Shown here: positions 60,734 through 64,000 of the stretch, piece by piece
How positions within the stretch are numbered: the first letter of the stretch is position 1
Layout: every line of letters starts with the position of its first letter
Source: Streptomyces dengpaensis
GTDB taxonomy: Bacteria > Actinomycetota > Actinomycetes > Streptomycetales > Streptomycetaceae
DNA length: 64,000 nt
Direction: 5' to 3'
NCBI RefSeq assembly: GCF_002946835.1
Contig: NZ_CP026652.1
Location: 7,998,001-8,062,000 of the forward strand
Position numbers and translations under genes: made by a program
Notes under the pieces: generated by a model
The model's database searches: none
What the model was told of the DNA's origin: nothing
What the model saw: the letters and a program-made list of their open reading frames with translations, nothing else

Positions 60734-61087
60734 CTAGGAGTTGCCCGCCCTCGACATGCGCAGGGCGAGATCCTGGAGGAGGTCAGCCGTCTTGATGTCG
60801 GTACGGCCCGAGTCGTGGACGTCGGCGAGTTCGGAGAAGAGGAACGCGAAGGCGCCCACGAGGGAGATGGTGGCGGGGAGATAGGCGTCCGCGACGGCTT
60901 GCCCGGCCTCGGCGGGGCCCGCGTCGCCGGGTACCTCGACGCGGGGGAACACCTCCGTGACGAGCGCGCCGAGTTGGGTCTCGGGCGACGCGACCTCGGC
61001 GTTCTCGTCCTGGGCGATCCTGCGCACCATCGCGTTGGTCTCGGTGAGCACGCCGATGGCGCGCAGGATGATCTCCGTCTGTTCCAT
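60734..61087 (-). CDS. Conserved hypothetical helical protein
   Basis: A 117-residue protein, predominantly helical, beginning MEQTEIILRAIGVLTETNAM then VRRIAQDENAEV. A middle ISLVGAFAFLFSELADVHDS is mildly hydrophobic. Streptomyces-type hypothetical; no known domain recognised. ATG 61087. Divergent from the Nudix gene, sharing a 116-base promoter region, and convergent with the GAPDH gene. Confidence 0.7.
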   Translation of the reverse strand: MEQTEIILRAIGVLTETNAMVRRIAQDENAEVASPETQLGALVTEVFPRVEVPGDAGPAEAGQAVADAYLPATISLVGAFAFLFSELADVHDSGRTDIKTADLLQDLALRMSRAGNS

Positions 61088-61203
61088 GCCGTGAGCCTAG
61101 ACGGGTGAAGCCCCGCCGTGGCCTTGGTCTTCGCTTCGGGGTGGTAGACAGGGGCCATGAACGACATGAGGGACTCGTCCCGCTCCCGCCCGGCCCGCGC
61201 ACG

Positions 61204-61869
61204 ATGACCGCGGGCATCGACACCCCGGACCGCCGGGGCCGCACCGGACTCGACCGCGTCGGCCGCGACCTGCACGGCAACCCCCGCGTCAAGGTCCGGG
61301 ACGTGCGACTCCTGTCCTGCCACTGGTACGTGGAACGCACCACCACCTTCGACTTCCAGCACGCCGACGGCACCTGGACCACCCAGGAGCGCGAGACGCA
61401 CGACCGCGGCAACGGAGCCACCCTCCTGCTCTATGACGCCGAGCGCGAAACCGTGCTGCTGACCAGGCAGTTCCGCTACCCGGTGTACGTCAACGGGCAC
61501 CCCGACGGCATGCTCGTCGAGACACCGGGAGGGCTGCTCGACGAGGAGGACGAGCATCCCGAAGTCGCCGTGCGGCGCGAGGTGACCGAGGAGACCGGGC
61601 ACACCGTCGGCGAGGTCCACCACGTCTTCGACGTCTACATGAGCCCCGGCTCGGTCACCGAGCGCGTGAGCTTCTACGCCGCCTCGTACGGCCCCTCCAC
61701 TCGGACGCACGAGGGCGGAGGCCTGGACGAGGAGGGCGAGGACATCGAGATCGTCGAACTGCCCTTCCGCCGCGCCCTGGACATGATCCGCACCGGGGAG
61801 ATCGCCGACGCGAAGACGATCATGCTGTTGCAATGGGCGGCTCTGGAGGGGCCGTTCAAGACGGCTTGA
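61204..61869 (+). CDS. Nudix hydrolase, NudK/GDP-mannose pyrophosphatase-like
   Basis: Pyrophosphohydrolase of 221 residues. The Nudix box is complete: GGLLDEEDEHPEVAVRREVT followed by EETGH. VYMSPGSVTERVSFYAASYG and the acidic HEGGGLDEEGEDIEIVELPF that follow it are distinctive of the NudK subgroup, which hydrolyses GDP-mannose or ADP-sugars. ATG 61204 is taken as start although no clear ribosome site precedes it; it may be translated from a leaderless message. Ends seven bases from the convergent phosphatase. Confidence 0.9.
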   Translation: MTAGIDTPDRRGRTGLDRVGRDLHGNPRVKVRDVRLLSCHWYVERTTTFDFQHADGTWTTQERETHDRGNGATLLLYDAERETVLLTRQFRYPVYVNGHPDGMLVETPGGLLDEEDEHPEVAVRREVTEETGHTVGEVHHVFDVYMSPGSVTERVSFYAASYGPSTRTHEGGGLDEEGEDIEIVELPFRRALDMIRTGEIADAKTIMLLQWAALEGPFKTA

Positions 61870-61875
61870 CTTGGT

Positions 61876-64000
61876 CTAATGACCCACGCCGCCCTGCGAC
61901 CTGTACTGGCCCCCGCCGCCCGGCGACCTGCGCGTCGTCAGAAGGAGCGCGATGTCGTCCGGGCGCTCGGTGGCCTTCCGGGCCTCCGCCGTGAGCAGGT
62001 CGGCCGCACGGGACAAGGAAGGGCCGCCCCGCCTGCCGGGCGGGCTGCTCGCGCGCGACAGGGTCGCCCGGAGGGTTTCGACGCCCTCGTCGATGTCGGT
62101 GCCGGGGCGCTCGACCAGGCCGTCCGTGTACAGGGCCAGGACGGCGTCGGGTTCCAGGAGCAGGTCCGTCACGGGGTACCGCGCGTCCCGGTCCACGCCG
62201 AGCACCACCCCGCCGGGCAGGTCCAGCACCTCGGTGCGGCCGTCGGGATGGCGCAGCAGTGGCTGCGGATGCCCGGCCCGCGCGGCGCGGACGACGCCGG
62301 TGACCGGGTCCAGGCGGACATAGCAGCAACTGGCGAACTGACCCGGATCGAGGTCGATGAGCAGCCGGTTGGTGCCGTTCATCACCTCGTCCGGGGAATG
62401 GTCGCCGTGCGCGAACGCCCGTACCGCGCTGCGCAGTTGACCCATGGTGGCAGCCGCCTGCACGCCGTGCCCCTGCACATCGCCGATGACCAGCGCGAGC
62501 CCGTCGCCGGCCTCGACGACGTCGTACCAGTCGCCGCCCACGTCCATACCGAGCGTGCCGGGCAGATACCGGCCGGTCGTCCGCACCAGGGGATGCGCCG
62601 ACAGGCGGTGCGGCAGCAGGGCCTCCTGGAGCCCACGGGCGAGGGCCGCCTCGTTGTCGTAGCGCCGCGCCCGCTCCAGGGCCTGCGCGATCAGTCCGGC
62701 GAGCGCCGTCAGGACCGTACGGTCCTCGGTGCTGAAGCCGCGGGGCCGGTCGAAGCCGAGGGTGCAGGAGCCGACGGGCCGCCCCGAGGCGATCAGCGGC
62801 AGGTACGCCCGGGCCCCGTGACTGGCGTCCAGCGCCATGCCCGGATAGGCGGCCTCCAGCCGCTCCATCGACTCGAAGAAGAGCGGGCGCCCACTGGTGA
62901 GTGCCTCGACCCCGGGCAGCTTGGCATCCAGCCCCGCCCCGTCGAACTGGGCGAGGAATCCCTGCGGGAAGCCGGTCTCCCAGGCGAGGTACAGGCGCCG
63001 GTCCTGGACCAGATAGATGGCCAGGCGGCGTCCGCCGAACGCGGGCAGCAGCTCCCGCATCACCATCTCGGACACCTGGCGGGCCGTCACGGCCTCGGTC
63101 AGCGCGATGGCGAGGGCGATGGGCCGGTACAGCGGCGCGGTCGTCACGGCGTCGGTCCCGGGTGCGTCCGCATCGGGCTGTTCGGCCGCCACCGATCTCG
63201 TGTCGAACGGAGTGGCGACCGTGGTGTCCGCGACCCGCCCCACCGGCACGATCTTGCACGTCAGGCTGTCGGGGCCGGGGTAGACCGACAAGGTCAGACT
63301 GGCGCCTTCGGTGCTCCCGGAAGTCGCCTCGCGGCCGTCTCCGCGCGGGCGTGTGACCTGGAAGTGCACCGGATCCGGTGACAGCAGCGCGCCGCGCAGA
63401 TGATCCTCGTACGCCGGCCGGTCCAGCCAGGGCACCGCCTGCAACAGTGGCCGCCCCAGCAGCTCTGTCCGGGCCAGGCCGAGCAGTTCGGCGGCGCGCG
63501 GGTTGGCGTAGGTGATCAGTCCGAGCCGGTCGAGCGCGAAGACGCCCTCCGGCAGCAGATCGGCAGCTCCGTCCGCGGCCGTGCCCGGGCCTGGATCGAC
63601 GACCACGCCGCTGACCCGGTAGGGCGGGGCGGGCGCCGCACCCGAAGTCCACAGCTCCAGCAGACGCAGTCCGCCGTCCGCGGTGCGCACCGGCAGCGGG
63701 TGGGGCGGTGGACGCCCGGCGGCCGTCTCGCGCAGCGCGGCCAGCAGCAGGCGCGGATTCTCGTGGTTCACCGCGTAGGCGAGTGCCTCCGGCGTTCCGG
63801 CGAAGCCCTCGCCGCTGGTGCCGAGCAGGGTCCACAAGGCGTCGTCCGCGGTGACCGTGCCGTCGGCAGGATCCCAGGTGAACCCCCCGACAGCCCGTGA
63901 CGAAGGACAGGCGACCGGTGGCCGCCTGCAGAGCGGCTCCCCGTCCCAGAAGACGCCCGTCCCGGCCTTCTCCAGCGCCGCCAGAGCGGCACCCAGTTCA
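61876..64000 (-). CDS. SpoIIE-type serine phosphatase with PAS and GAF domains (5' end outside window)
   Basis: Regulatory phosphatase; at least 708 residues are visible and the frame stays open to the right edge, so the N-terminus lies beyond base 64000. Domains in order: PAS-like segments at the start (VFWDGEPLC and VFALDRLGLITYANPRAAEL, LGLARTELLGRPLLQAVPWL), a GAF domain (GARAYLPLIASGRPVGSCTL), and a C-terminal PP2C/SpoIIE domain (MDVGGDWYDVVEAGDGLALV then IGDVQGHGVQAAATMGQLRS, ALYTDGLVERPGTDIDEGVE). This is a typical Streptomyces sensor phosphatase acting on anti-anti-sigma factors. No kinase domain is visible in the part present. Confidence 0.92.
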   Translation of the reverse strand, partial: ELGAALAALEKAGTGVFWDGEPLCRRPPVACPSSRAVGGFTWDPADGTVTADDALWTLLGTSGEGFAGTPEALAYAVNHENPRLLLAALRETAAGRPPPHPLPVRTADGGLRLLELWTSGAAPAPPYRVSGVVVDPGPGTAADGAADLLPEGVFALDRLGLITYANPRAAELLGLARTELLGRPLLQAVPWLDRPAYEDHLRGALLSPDPVHFQVTRPRGDGREATSGSTEGASLTLSVYPGPDSLTCKIVPVGRVADTTVATPFDTRSVAAEQPDADAPGTDAVTTAPLYRPIALAIALTEAVTARQVSEMVMRELLPAFGGRRLAIYLVQDRRLYLAWETGFPQGFLAQFDGAGLDAKLPGVEALTSGRPLFFESMERLEAAYPGMALDASHGARAYLPLIASGRPVGSCTLGFDRPRGFSTEDRTVLTALAGLIAQALERARRYDNEAALARGLQEALLPHRLSAHPLVRTTGRYLPGTLGMDVGGDWYDVVEAGDGLALVIGDVQGHGVQAAATMGQLRSAVRAFAHGDHSPDEVMNGTNRLLIDLDPGQFASCCYVRLDPVTGVVRAARAGHPQPLLRHPDGRTEVLDLPGGVVLGVDRDARYPVTDLLLEPDAVLALYTDGLVERPGTDIDEGVETLRATLSRASSPPGRRGGPSLSRAADLLTAEARKATERPDDIALLLTTRRSPGGGGQYRSQGGVGH

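Overview
The window looks like a chromosomal segment of a Streptomyces-type actinomycete. Evidence is very high GC with strong third-position GC bias, many GTG/TTG starts, leaderless-looking promoters, and lineage-typical families (streptophobe membrane protein, DUF6777, DUF6153, SpoIIE-type phosphatases, mycothiol-type DinB proteins, an extended GAPDH). No rRNA, tRNA, CRISPR array, integrase or transposase was recognised.

Layout. 0-5.9 kb: urea ABC transporter operon urtABCD (reverse strand, running off the left edge), preceded by a GlnR-like box, then a soluble urea/amide-binding-like protein divergent from a MarR regulator. 5.9-13.3 kb: oxidoreductases, dienelactone hydrolase, adenosine deaminase, a DinB protein and a LysR regulator. 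13.3-18.8 kb: FHA-domain remnant, SH3-like protein, streptophobe membrane protein, a repeat-rich DUF6777 surface protein, a DinB protein and a PopR/ClgR-like regulator. 18.9-38.2 kb: a mosaic insert. 38.2-53.6 kb: housekeeping and accessory genes (epoxide hydrolase, VOC proteins, lipoprotein SGNH hydrolase, phosphatase, alcohol dehydrogenase, RNase HI, AlkB, APH, AIM24, FMN reductase with TetR, Mo-cofactor oxidoreductase, GH64 glucanase). 53.6-64 kb: methylmalonyl-CoA mutase mutA-mutB with meaB, a His-rich metal protein, GAPDH, a Nudix hydrolase and a PAS/GAF/SpoIIE phosphatase running off the right edge.

The main discovery is that one clpP gene has been cut in two. Its first two-thirds lie at 38235-38670 and its C-terminal tail, same strand and order, at 18806-18925, directly convergent with a PopR-like regulator. 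About 19.3 kb of foreign-looking DNA separates the halves. The insert carries a copper-response regulon: copZ, copA, csoR, a multicopper oxidase with DUF6153, and a FAD reductase with a Rieske protein. CsoR-type palindromes (TACCCCC..GGGGTA) occur at several of its promoters. It also carries a complete lower meta-cleavage operon (hydratase, acylating aldehyde dehydrogenase, aldolase) with an IclR regulator, and an adenylation-domain-less Pls/PosA-like acyltransferase. Scattered between them are truncated genes: a glycine-rich-type protein, an AceE-like C-terminus, a ThDP-enzyme middle domain fused to a peroxiredoxin, SRPBCC, a cation-diffusion-facilitator tail, a MarR head and a UvrD-like helicase. 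No mobility gene survives, so this reads as a decayed island that replaced or disrupted a back-up Clp protease locus.

All functional calls come from motif reading and family knowledge. No search was run.
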